From assembly GCA_958450365.1 (NCBI GenBank), contig CAUEEP010000937.1:1488501-1552500 (forward strand): a stretch of 64,000 bases of DNA. Direction: 5' to 3'. Below, one piece after another: positions 55,201 to 64,000 of the stretch. Made by a program: the position numbers and the translations under genes. Numbering within the stretch: position 1 is the stretch's first letter; each line of letters opens with the position of its first letter. Source of the stretch: Mesorhabditis belari. Its lineage: Eukaryota > Nematoda > Chromadorea > Rhabditida > Rhabditidae. The notes beneath the pieces are model-generated. The model did no database searches. It was not told where the DNA came from and saw only the letters and a program-made list of their open reading frames with translations.

Positions 55201-56570
55201 CTCGAAGAAGCCTGAAATCATATTGTTATTGGACTTGATGATGACTTGATGATGACTTAATGATGATGATGATGAAGTTTTCAACTCACCAATCACAGCG
55301 TTATCATCTTGACTCAAGAACTTGTCAAAGTCGGCTTGCGAGGTGAGCTCACGAGCTGATGGTCCGGATTGTCCGCGCATGTATCTAAATGACAACGGAA
55401 ATGATAATGGTTTTATGAAATCTATTCTATTTGTTCTGATTTTCTATGTGTTCTGATTTTATATGTTTTATTGTGTTAAGTGATAATGTTAATGATGTGT
55501 TAGTGATCGGCTGATATGTTCTAGAAAAGCTTGCACGTACTTGATGATTCCATCAGCCTCACGGGGTCCATCGTAGTCTGAAAAGTTACCGTAATCATTT
55601 GCTAATTAAACTGAAAAGTTACTGTAGTCATTTGCTAATTAGACTGAAAAGCTACCGTAATAATTTTCTAATTAGTCTGAAAAGTTACCGTAATCATTTT
55701 CTAATTAATTCCTGTCAAATCTGAATCAACCTATCCGAAAACAGAACCAGCCAGCCTTTCTGGACTTTCTAGAAACTAGGAAATGGTTTAAAAAGACTAC
55801 GAAACTTTCCGTTCTATAGAATTTCTAAAGATTTTCGTCCTAATAACAGTTTTAAAGCTGTATTGCGCTATAAAATTTACTACGAGACTTTCCAATGGCG
55901 GATCGTTGTTTATTTACCATCGAATTTCAAAGTATTGTAGCCTATTTTGTACCTATTTTGTAGCAAAATTTTTCGCTGATTCCGAAAACCGTATTTTCTC
56001 TAATATTAGTGCACCGTGAGCGTCGCCAGGGCTCACGTCGCCTAAATTGCTCGAAATCTCGAGAACCGCTTATCAGAACCTATCGATGTGGGATCAGAAA
56101 ATATAGCTGACGATGAGATCTAGTGGGGGGATTAGAACATTGAGCTTCTGGGAAAACTTTGGAAGCCGTAAAATAGCCATCAACTCGGCTCGCCTGGATG
56201 CACTACTATTAGAGAAAATGCGGTTTTCATAACAAAATCTTCTGCACAAACCTTGCGAGACTTCTCCGTTGCGGAAGATCTTCAATGTTGGGAATCCTTG
56301 GACGCCGAACTTGTCACAAGTTTCCTTATCAATGGTGCAATCGACTTTGATCAGGGCAATTGGTGGATCATTGGCCTTCAGCTTGGTAGCGGCTTTCTCG
56401 TATTCTGGAGCCATTCGCTTGCAGTGTCCACACCATGGAGCGTAGAACTTGACGAGAGCCACCTCGTGTTGCTTGATCCCGTCATCCCAGCTTGAATCCC
56501 CGTAAACGATTACGTCGTCAGACGCGTAGACGGAGAGAAGGAGCAACGCTCCAACAAGGAACAGTTTCAT
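52253..56570 (-). CDS. pdi-3: Protein disulfide isomerase, PDI-3/ERp57 (PDIA3) type
   Basis: Eleven exons: 56570-56252, 55577-55541, 55384-55290, 55211-55088, 54879-54766, 54048-53889, 53850-53711, 53669-53614, 53482-53439, 53039-52834, 52424-52253. All phases agree and give 488 residues, the length I recall for C. elegans PDI-3. It has an N-terminal signal peptide ([17 protein letters not shown]), an a domain with [12 protein letters not shown] (about residues 43-54), b and b' domains (with [20 protein letters not shown]), an a' domain with [12 protein letters not shown], and a lysine-rich tail ending STDEL, a KDEL-like ER-retention signal. It oxidises and reshuffles disulfides of secretory proteins in the ER. 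A TTTCCAG splice acceptor 6 nt before the ATG suggests leader trans-splicing. No frameshift or missing active-site residue seen. Confidence 0.96.
53105..53372. repeat. 20-bp minisatellite (AACTCTAGAACTATCTGGTT) in pdi-3 intron 9
   Basis: Thirteen near-identical 20-bp units filling most of the intron between exons 53439 and 53039. Confidence 0.92.
54088..54205. repeat. CTGGCAGTCAAGG minisatellite in pdi-3 intron 5
   Basis: Eight units alternating CTGGCAGTCAGGCTCAAGG and CTGGCAGTCAAGA or CAAAT. Confidence 0.88.
54245..54425. mobile_element. Half copy of the 11330-11748 foldback MITE
   Basis: Shares TTAAGGTTTTTTGTGTTTTT, TCTCAGCACCAAC, CTATCATTCGACGCAGAA and GCAAAGTTATGAGGCAAAA with the left arm of the kpc-1 intronic element. 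The opposite arm is missing. In pdi-3 intron 5. Confidence 0.7.
55988..56224. mobile_element. MITE with ACCGTATTTTCTCTAATA ends in pdi-3 intron 1
   Basis: Left ACCGTATTTTCTCTAATATT plus AGTGCACC; right GCACTACTATTAGAGAAAAT plus GCGGT. About 237 bp, with weak internal GGCTCGCC/GCGTCGCC symmetry. It ends about 27 bp from the donor of pdi-3 exon 1. Confidence 0.7.
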
Positions 56571-56814
56571 GATTACCTGGAAATCGAGTTGATTGAGAGT
56601 TTTGATTCACTTAAAAACGATAAAATGAGATAATGGGCTTGTAAGATGTAAGATGTAAGAGGCTTTAATGTGCTGAAAGAAATTTCGAATCAAAGTTCGG
56701 AGTTTGGAGTCTCTTTGACCTCGAGATACTCAGCAACGGGGTCACTCTCTTGGAAGTGACCTCTTTGTCAGAGTATTTTGAAAGTTGTCTTTGATCTCAA
56801 GATATTGTGGATTT

Positions 56815-57440
56815 TTGAATTTTCAAGATATTCAGCTATCGTATTCTTTAAATACGGTAGCTGAATATCTTGAGATCCTCTAATAAACGCCCCGTCCTCG
56901 ACCAACTTTCAACGCCTTGTTCTCAGCCCCACTTTGAGATCTTTTTATGTTTAATATACCAAAAGATAGCCCTTAATGTCTTCTATCTTTTGGTATATTA
57001 AACATCAAAATCTCTTAAAATAAGGCTGAGAATAAAGCGTTGAAAGTTGGTGGGGGTAGGGGTCGAAGGGGCGAAGGTCGAGGGGGGTCAAGCGCCAACT
57101 TTAGACACGGCTCGTTCTCAGCTCTATTTTAAGAGATTTTGATGTTTAATATACCAAAAGATAGCCCTTAATGTCTTCTATCTTTTGGTATATTAAACAT
57201 CAAAATCTCTTAAAATAGGGCTGGAACGAGCCGTCTAAAGTTGGTCGAGGAATGGGGACGTTTATTAGAAGAAATAGGGTAACTAATAGAAGCCTAAAGC
57301 TTTTTATAAATTAAACGCTAGTTCTTGAATATCACAAAATTTGCGTTTAACGTAAAAATTCAAGGGAAATGAAGCCGTTAGCTGAATATCTTTAACTTTT
57401 CCTGTAACAGTAAAGATATTCAGCTAACGGACACATCACT
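56815..57440. repeat. Cluster of hairpins, one duplicated in tandem, upstream of pdi-3
   Basis: Hairpin 1: 56829-56875 (AAGATATTCAGCT...AGCTGAATATCTT). Hairpins 2 and 3, at 56945-57022 and 57127-57216, share ATGTTTAATATACCAAAAGA and TAGCCCTTAATGTCTTCTAT, each with about 35-45-bp arms. Outer arms CAACTTTCAACGC or CCAACTTTAGAC enclose them. Hairpin 4: 57374-57432 (CGTTAGCTGAATATCTTTA and complement). They lie in the pdi-3 leader or promoter region. Confidence 0.8.
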
Positions 57441-57584
57441 AGGGAAGCAGTGAACAAAAACGATCAACAAAATCAAGAAAATCAGCAAAAAATCTTCAAA
57501 GTATCAGTATAAAAGCTCAAAAAAAAAGACAAAAATCTCGTCTACATTGGCGGAAATGAAGTATAACACAGAGAAAGCGACCTA

Positions 57585-57670
57585 ATATGGTTGTCGGGAG
57601 CGCACATATTTCTATAAAGGCGTTTAGGACGTGGACATTCAATTTGTGTGGAACGCGGTGATTGGTTGCG
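57585..57670 (-). promoter_or_regulatory. Possible ER-stress-type promoter elements for pdi-3
   Basis: On the minus strand CCAAT, nine bases (CACCGCGTT), then CCACA occupies 57665-57647, one base off the mammalian ERSE consensus CCAAT-N9-CCACG. GTCCACGTCC follows at 57635-57626, holding the ACGTG core of XBP1/ATF6-type sites, and CTTTATAGAAAT lies near 57610. The order suits transcription toward pdi-3, about 1 kb away, but the link is inferred. Confidence 0.4.
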
Positions 57671-58114
57671 GGAAATAGGATGAAACGCCCACTGGCAAGA
57701 CCGAATTTTCCCTGAATCACGACAATTACCGTATTCTGGTGATATCGATTCGCTTTGGCTCGTACTTTGTAGTTCCAAATTTAATGATTTAACGTTTCAC
57801 AGGGATCTTCCAACTCTTTCATAACAAAAAATCATCCAGAAGTTTCACGACTTTTCCGGAAAATAATTTCATCATCGTGCTTATTGAAACGTGTCATAGA
57901 TTGTTTAAAATTTGCAAAAAATTTATTTGATTTTCATTTTGAAAAAATCTATTTGATTTGATAAATTTTACTTTACATTTAATGCATTTACGGTGAAATG
58001 ATAAAGCGTGCGCAAGCTAACGTATTCGACAAAAAGAATTTAACTATATAAAAAACTTTTCCTTACAGTTTAGGCAAAGATTAGCAAAGACAGCAAAGCT
58101 ATTTTCCGCTATTT

Positions 58115-58435
58115 TATTTGCGCAACTCGCCATAACTTTATGATATTGGTTTCATTTTGTTGCACTTATTGAGATCTACAAAATGACATTAAAAACATAA
58201 AGATTGGCCGACTCAGAAGAAAGTTATGGCGAGTTGCGCAAAAAAAGTTGCGGAAACTAGCCACCCCCGAATCTAGTACCGTTTCTTTCTTCTAAGTGGA
58301 CCAATCTTTATGATTTTTGTGTCATTTTGTTGCACTTATTGAGATCTACAAAATGACACAAAAATCATAAAGATTGGCCCACTTAGGAGAGTTATGGTGA
58401 GTTGCTCAAATAGTATGGCGGAAATTAGCCTACCC
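58115..58435. mobile_element. Two TTGCGCAACTCGCCATAACT foldback MITEs in tandem
   Basis: 58120-58240 and 58285-58430, each with a TTGTTGCACTTATTGAGATC centre and arms with ATAAAGATTGG(C/T)C. Same family as 12570-13035. Confidence 0.8.
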
Positions 58436-58504
58436 CGAAAGATTTTTTCTCGGCTCTGTTGGTGTTTTAGCGTCATCTCGATAAGAAACGTTGCAGTGTT
58501 TTTC

Positions 58505-58812
58505 GTTAACTAATAAGTTAAAGTAACAATAAGTTAAAGTAACAATAAGTAAAAGCAACAATAAGTAAAAGAAACAATAAGTAAAAGTACAATAAGTTAA
58601 AGTAACAATAAGTTCAAGTAACAATAAGTTAAAGTAACAATAAGTAAAAGTAACAATAAGTAAAAGTAACAATAAGTTAAAGTAACAATAAGTTAAAGTA
58701 ACAATAAGTTAAAGTAACAATAAGTTAAAGTAACAATAAGTTAAAGTAACAATAAGTAAAGTAACAATAAGTAAAGTAACAATAAGTAAAGTAAGTAATG
58801 ATAACTAATAAG
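58505..58812. repeat. 15-bp minisatellite (AATAAGTTAAAGTAAC)
   Basis: About twenty units AAGTTAAAGTAACAAT with AAGTAAAAG variants. The Leu/Tyr/Thr-rich minus frames are artefacts. Confidence 0.9.
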
Positions 58813-59246
58813 TAAAGTAACATGACAACTCAATAACTAAAAGTACAAGTAATACTAATAAAGGATTAGCGAAATTTAATGTCCATGCTGCTGATAGTTT
58901 CTGCCTTTTCAACGAAAACTTGTAAAATGCGATCCGGTTTACCAAGAAACTTTGGCAGCTAAAGCTAAAGCTTTTTTAATTTATGAAACGTTGACTATAT
59001 AGTCTATAAGCTAACAATTAATCCATCACAGATTTATCATCATTACTTGCGAAAGGCTAAACATTTTCTAATTTCCCTAATTTCCCTTGAGAAACTAATA
59101 AACTGGTCTAAGTCACTACTCATTGTCATCGCAAAGATTGTTTTCTTTAATTCTTTTATACGATCATATTTTCTTTATTCTTTATTCTTTATTCTTTTTA
59201 TACGATCATTCTTGTTGTAAAACAATTCTTATTTTTAGATTAAATA

Positions 59247-62200
59247 ATGGGAAGTGACGACGAGTCTTCGCCTAAGATCAAGCTCTCCGTGAAGACCACG
59301 ACGACTTCTTATGAAATCGAGGTCCAGAAAAATGCGCAAATCAGTGAGGTGAGCAATGTTTGGTACTTTTCCAATATCGGAGGAGCGATCCGCTTATCGG
59401 GGGAGCGAAAGGAAAATCGGGGGAGCAAACTTTGGCAGCGCTACATCTGTCCTATATGATACAAACTACCGCCATAAAATCCGCGAATTACCCGTTATTC
59501 TCACAACCTTTATATTAGATCACAAAAGTGACTTAAATATCTAACACCCAGCGAAATGGATCTTTTCCCTTTGAGCGGACTTTCATCAATTCGCCACAGT
59601 TGCAAATCCATTATGGATGACTCCTTTAGTGACGAAATAATAGATTGCCGTCGATTCCTTGAACGCACAAATGTCGGAGCACAAATGTCGTTAAAGTTTA
59701 AAAAAGCGTTGCAGTTAAAATACAGCCCCGGAAATGCATTTTTCGAGGAGGCAAAATTTGCTCCCCCGATAATCCTTCCGCTCCCGATATTGGAAAAGTA
59801 CCCAATGTTTTCTCTTGTTGCTTTTAAACTTTTAGCAATTTTAGGTCAAACAGATCCTCGGCGAGAAAGTCGGTGCCACGTCGGACAAGTTGTGCATCAT
59901 CTTCTCGGGAAAAATTTTGAAGGACCCAGAAACGCTCGAAAAATATAGTGGGTTTTTGCTTTTTTGTTTTGTATAGAGTAAAAAATTTGGTAGTATTGGC
60001 TTTGGGGGGCACTTTTTTCGCCAAAAATCACTTTTCCCGGGGTAATTGAGTACTCTGAGCGCGAATCTGACATTTTTAGGGTAGATTTTTGAAATTTTGA
60101 ACATTGTATATGTGCATTTCCTCTTTTAAAGTTAATTTACGGGTTTTCATGCAAATTTGGGCTTACTTTTCGGGCTTGCTGTTGCTGTAGTTGTGCGCTT
60201 TTTGATTGACTATTATCTAAATCTAACAAATTGCAAAAAGATTCCATTAAAACGTAACAAAAAAACGAATAAACTGGTCCAAAATCACTACTCGCATTTG
60301 TAAAGTTGACAGATTTGATTCCAAAAATTACAGCCTTTTCTAAATTCTTGCCGCCACATAAATTCCGGAAGGAAATCTGTATAGCGGTCATTTAATCGGC
60401 AGTTGAGGCCATGATATCACTTAATTATTTTTTAAATCAATACCAAAGGGGTTTCACATTTTGTGTGATTCGTTCACCGGATTCACGAAGTTCAGCTGAT
60501 GATTAACCATTAAATGACGCTTTGTGTGGAAGTCAGAGCCTTGTGTAGCCTTGTGTGGAAGTCAGAGCATAAAAGCCGATTTTGTTCTTCTTTCCTGGTT
60601 TACGACGTGCCCTTCGATTGCAGTCCCATTTTGCTTTTTGCGCATTACTATCTCTGTACATCTTCATATCGTCCTTTCCACAACTAGAGCCAGTTCTCTT
60701 TTGATGTAATGTAAAATTCTAAAAATTGCGTTTTTGATTCAAAATCTACCGTAAAAATGTCATATTCGTGCTCAGCGTACTCAATTACCCCGGCAAAAAT
60801 GGTTTTGGCGAAAAAAAAGTCCCTCTCCCCAAAGCCAATAGTACCAAAAATCAATTTGTTTTACATAAATTTTTTAGACATCACCGATGGAATGTCCTTG
60901 CACTTGGTGGTCCGACAACAGGCTCAACAGGGCGGCGCCTCAGCAACGTCGACACCTACAACAAGGCCACAAAATGTAAGTGAAGGTCTAGAAATTCTCT
61001 TCTATTAGTTGGCTATTGATTTTATCAATAACTTTTCATGTTTATACACTGGCTAAGAATTTGGTGGCGGGAAATAATTGGGTTTTTAAGTTTAGCATTT
61101 ACTTAAGGCTCATTTAATACTTTTGAATTTGGTACTTTGTTAATCAGCGTTATGGCAGAATGACCTTGCTCACATAAAATATGTTGTATTTTGTGTAAGG
61201 TCGTTTAAAACGGTGCGCATATTAGTATGCTTCGGAAAAGGTTGTTAATAATTTAATCTTTTTATTTTTAGCCTTCCGCCGCACCAAATAACCCAGCAGA
61301 GGCAGCAGCCTTCAATCAATTCAGTGCAGCAAATCCGGGAATGGGTAAGTGTTAATGTTAACATAGACTCGTTTAATTAAAACTAAACAATGAAAAAATG
61401 TACTTTTAGGAATGCAACAAATGATGGCCAATCCCGAGTTGATGCGACAAATGATGGACTCGCCAATCATGCAAGGTATCTTCAACAATCCTCAAATCTT
61501 CCAGTCGATGCTAACGTCTAATCCTCAAGTTCAACAACTGATTGAGGTTTGAATTTTCTTCAAGTTTTTCTTAATTAAATTGTTTAGCAAAACCCGGAAC
61601 TTGCCCACATTCTTAACGATCCAGAAATGATCAGAAGAACGATGGAGATCGTCCGTAATCCAAATATGTTCAACGAGATGATGCGAAACCATGACATTGC
61701 CATCAGAAATTTGCAGGTGTGCCTTGCTTATTCTAAACAAGCCGTTCTTGTTTAAAAGGATTTAGCGATGAATTAGCAATTTTGGAATTCTAAACTTTAC
61801 ATGTTTTAGGGAATACCCGGTGGAGAAGCTGCTTTACAACGTCTCTATCAAGATGTACAAGAGCCACTTCTCAACTCAGCAGCTTCGTCATTAGGGAGGA
61901 AATCCATTTGCCACTGGTGGAGCAAATAGCGCTGATAATGCAAGTGAGTGATTTTGCAGACATCAAAGTAAATAGTAAAAATTAGCATCATTAAACAATT
62001 GTAGTCAAGCAATGATTATAAAATCTTTAAAACTTAAAAATGGGTATCACCGACAGTATCCAGATTGCAAGGGAATGTTTTAGCTTCTCGATCTCAAAGG
62101 GCTGGAGTTGAAAATGCGGATCCATTGCCGAATCCATGGGCTGCTCCACAGCAGCGTGATGGTTCTGGGCAACCAAATAGCGGTCGAACAGGCTCCGCTG

Positions 62201-63387
62201 CTGCTCCTGGTGCAAGTGAGTTTTTGAATTAACAATTTTATAATTAATTTGCTCAACAATTGCACATATAAATTTTAGATTTGATGGGAAATCCAGCGTT
62301 GTCCGCATTGATGCAACAAATGATGCCGGGCGAGGGCAATCCTAGCACAATGTTCAATCCGGATATGATGCAACAGTTAATGGGAAATCCACAATTCATG
62401 CAACAGGCAGCGTCTTGAATACACTATTGATAATTTTTCTTTCTTAAGATGACCGAAGCAAATTCTCTTATTGCCAACAATCCCGAATTGGCGGCTCAAC
62501 TCCAACAGCGCATGCCTCAAATGATCCAAGCGGTAAGTTTTCTTTGGTGCAAAATTGTACAGTCGACTCTCTCTATAACGGAACTCTATATAGCGGAAAA
62601 CTCCATATAACGGAATAGGATTTTGGTCCCGGCTGACGTTAAGCTATATATAACGGAAAAATTTTTGGTTCCTTCCATTCCGTTATAGAGAGAGTCGACT
62701 GTATCAAAGTCTTTGGTGTAAAGTTATCTTAGATGTCGAATCCCGAGATGCAGCAAGCTATGTCGAATCCACGAGTGATCGAAGCGATGAGGCAAATCCA
62801 ACAGGGCGTCGAAGTACTACGCACTGAAGCTCCATTCTTGTTAAAGTAAGTGTTGGGAGTGTTGTATACTTTAAGTAAATTTTATTTAGTGGTGACTTGA
62901 TGGGCGGTGGTGGTGGTGGCCGTCCCGATGACTCGTACCGATCGATGCAACAACTTTTTAGCCGTATGGGAATGGTTTGTTGGACTTGAGAAAGTTAATA
63001 TATAAATACATCTTTAGGGTAGCGCTGCCGCACCGCCTGGCGCTCCTGAAGCAAACCTGGAGCAACGGTACGCTTCACAATTGGATCAACTTGCCGGAAT
63101 GGGTTTCAACAATCGTGCTGCCAACATTGCGGGTTGGTTTTTTTGTAGAAATGGTATCTAACGGATATATAATTGCCATCATAGCTTGATAAGATGAAAC
63201 CAAAGATCTAAATGGCATCTTTTGAGAATTTTGTGCTTTTAAAATCAAATTTTAAGATGGATATTGGTTCTTGTTGTAAATAGTAGAAAGAACATCGAAT
63301 TTCTCGAAAGAAATATCGCATTTAGCTCTACAAGCAACGTTTGGTGACGTGAACGCGGCGGTCGAGCGTCTCCTGAGCGGTCTCTGA
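59247..63387 (+). CDS. ubql-1: Ubiquilin (UBL-UBA proteasome shuttle)
   Basis: Fourteen exons: 59247-59348, 59845-59947, 60878-60975, 61272-61344, 61410-61546, 61588-61716, 61810-61943, 62084-62215, 62279-62406, 62449-62532, 62733-62845, 62890-62974, 63018-63132, 63326-63387. About 497 residues, as in other ubiquilins. It has an N-terminal ubiquitin-like domain (IKLSVKTTTTSYEIEV to LHLVVR, about residues 10-80), STI1-type repeats rich in Met/Gln/Asn/Pro (MQQMMANPELMRQMM, ILNDPEMIRRTMEIVRNPNM, IPGGEAALQRLYQDVQEPLL) and a C-terminal UBA domain (YASQLDQLAGMGFNNRAAN to NAAVERLLSGL). It binds ubiquitinated or hydrophobic clients and carries them to the proteasome. An acceptor (TTTTTAG) 8 nt before the ATG suggests trans-splicing. 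Exon 7 has a 1-nt excess and the intron after exon 9 starts with GC; see separate entries. Confidence 0.95.
59356..59805. mobile_element. Inverted-repeat element in ubql-1 intron 1
   Basis: Left end TTGGTACTTTTCCAATATCG then GGAGCG; the right end is the complement (CGCTCCCGATATTGGAAAAG, TACCCAA). Sub-terminal ATCGGGGGAGCAAA repeats face each other. A 98-codon frame starting at 59556 has no recognisable motif. Confidence 0.7.
59985..60855. mobile_element. DNA element with ~120-bp inverted ends in ubql-1 intron 2
   Basis: Left TAGTATTGGCTTTGGGGG, CGGGGTAATTGAGTACTCTG, AATCTGACATTTTTA; right the diverged complements (TCAGCGTACTCAATTACCCC, CCCCAAAGCCAATAGTA). About 870 bp. The interior holds an 84-codon minus-strand frame of unknown nature. 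AATAAACTGGTC(C/T)AA...CACTACTC also occurs at 59098-59125, so a related fragment may lie upstream of the gene. Confidence 0.7.
61894..61896 (+). other. Apparent 1-nt insertion in ubql-1 exon 7 (GGG, GG expected)
   Basis: The exon is 134 nt where phases (0 in, 1 out) require 133. With one G fewer it reads SSLGGNPFATGGAN, typical of ubiquilins; as given it reads SSLGRKSICHWW and shifts frame. Probably a consensus error. Confidence 0.78.
62407..62448 (+). other. 42-nt intron with GC donor in ubql-1
   Basis: Exon 9 ends CATGCAACAG and is followed by gcagcg. The next coding stretch starts after CTTAAG with MTEANSLIANNPELAAQ. Only a phase-0 donor at CAG fits, so the intron would be GC-AG. If retained, it adds Ala-Ala-Ser and stops at 62416-62418, removing the UBA domain. 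A T-to-C change or assembly error in a normal GT donor is the alternative. Confidence 0.65.
62560..62701. mobile_element. 142-bp MITE with CAGTCGACTCTCTCTATAAC ends in ubql-1 intron 10
   Basis: Near-perfect inverted ends (CAGTCGACTCTCTCTATAAC plus GGAA) flanked by TA duplications at 62558-62559 and 62702-62703. The ends and internal ATATAACGGAA units look pogo/Tigger-like. No coding capacity. Confidence 0.88.
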
Positions 63388-64000
63388 ATTAAACGATTTC
63401 TAAACCTTTGATTTTTTCTTGTTTTCATCTCATTCTTGTACTTAATACTTATGAATTTGCCCTATCGATACGATTTCTTGGTTTTGGTTCCCTGTGTGAA
63501 TTTGATTATATTTTTGGGACGTATCGATAGAGATCCAAGTTTTCCACTGTGATCGCTGAATAGCTTCTTTTTTGAAATAGTATTTTATTATTTATTGCCT
63601 CATAAATCTTTTTATAAAAATTTATTTCAGGTATAATGTTGCAGTTGAAAGTTCTATATGAAGTTACAAGTTTGACTAAAGGTAAGAAAATCATAAGGAA
63701 GAAAAGGGACGAGGTCGAAAGTGAGAAGTTTTTTTAGCTTGCGATTTCTACTCAATCACCGGAGAAAATCCAGATTTATAAAGAAAAAAAAAAGCTGGTA
63801 AGAAAAGAAATTCTTGAAAATGTTAAGCTATAAACTATGATTTTACCCGTAAACATTCGACTGTGTGTTACTTGAGAAAAATTGGGATTTTCTCGCGTGT
63901 TAACTTATAATTATATCAAGGGAAACAAATGGAAATGATGGGAAAATGTTTACCGCAAGACTTGATGCTATTTTGACAACTGAAAAATGCCGAAATTCTA
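63388..64000. other. 3' flank of ubql-1, no gene seen
   Basis: AT-rich. Contains an inverted CCCTATCGATACG / CGTATCGATAG pair at 63460-63532. No splice-bounded open frame that I would support. Confidence 0.5.

Noticed and set aside
56094..56251. C-terminal extension of the pdi-3 first exon frame ([13 protein letters not shown]...)
   Set aside because: This is intron 1, carrying a MITE. The donor gtttgt at 56251 and the in-phase exon at 55577 give the expected [10 protein letters not shown] sequence.
59556..59948. 130-codon plus-strand frame running into ubiquilin exon 2
   Set aside because: It lies mainly inside the intron 1 inverted-repeat element and enters exon 2 in a different reading frame, giving none of the ubiquilin residues. 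The gene model explains the region better.

Overview
This window is nuclear DNA from a nematode, probably rhabditid. I infer this from three well-conserved genes whose proteins resemble Caenorhabditis elegans KPC-1, PDI-3 and UBQL-1, and from short introns with TTTCAG-type acceptors. A 3' splice site lies 6-9 nt before each plausible start codon (trans-splicing architecture), and the DNA is AT-rich and dense in Tc/mariner elements, MITEs and minisatellites. From memory, the three C. elegans orthologues all lie on chromosome I, which would fit one ancestral linkage block; this was not checked.

Layout. 1-1.1 kb: the 5' exons (minus strand) of a C2H2 zinc-finger gene whose first residues form the NuRD-recruiting motif MSRRKQ; it runs off the left edge. 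1.4-7.4 kb: intergenic, with a broken mariner transposase, a dispersed MITE family, Tc1-like fragments and a tRNA-like cluster. 7.46-20.05 kb: a furin/KPC-1-type proprotein convertase (minus, 20 exons read here), with a second mariner and many foldback elements in its introns. 20-52 kb: about 32 kb in which I see no convincing protein gene. It holds tens of minisatellites, foldback MITEs, degenerate tRNA-like sequences and Tc1- and pogo-like remnants, plus two weak exon-like segments. 52.25-56.57 kb: an intact 488-residue PDI-3/ERp57-type protein disulfide isomerase (minus, 11 exons). 56.6-59.2 kb: a divergent intergenic region with a possible ER-stress promoter motif. 59.25-63.39 kb: ubiquilin (plus, 14 exons), with three DNA-transposon insertions in introns.

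The convertase and the disulfide isomerase act in the secretory pathway and ubiquilin delivers ubiquitinated clients to the proteasome, but nothing here shows an operon. All exon models were read by eye from splice sites, phase and homology. Three single-base G/C-run discrepancies (two in the convertase, one in ubiquilin) break otherwise conserved frames and most likely reflect consensus errors in the assembly. Boundaries of repeats and foldback elements are approximate.
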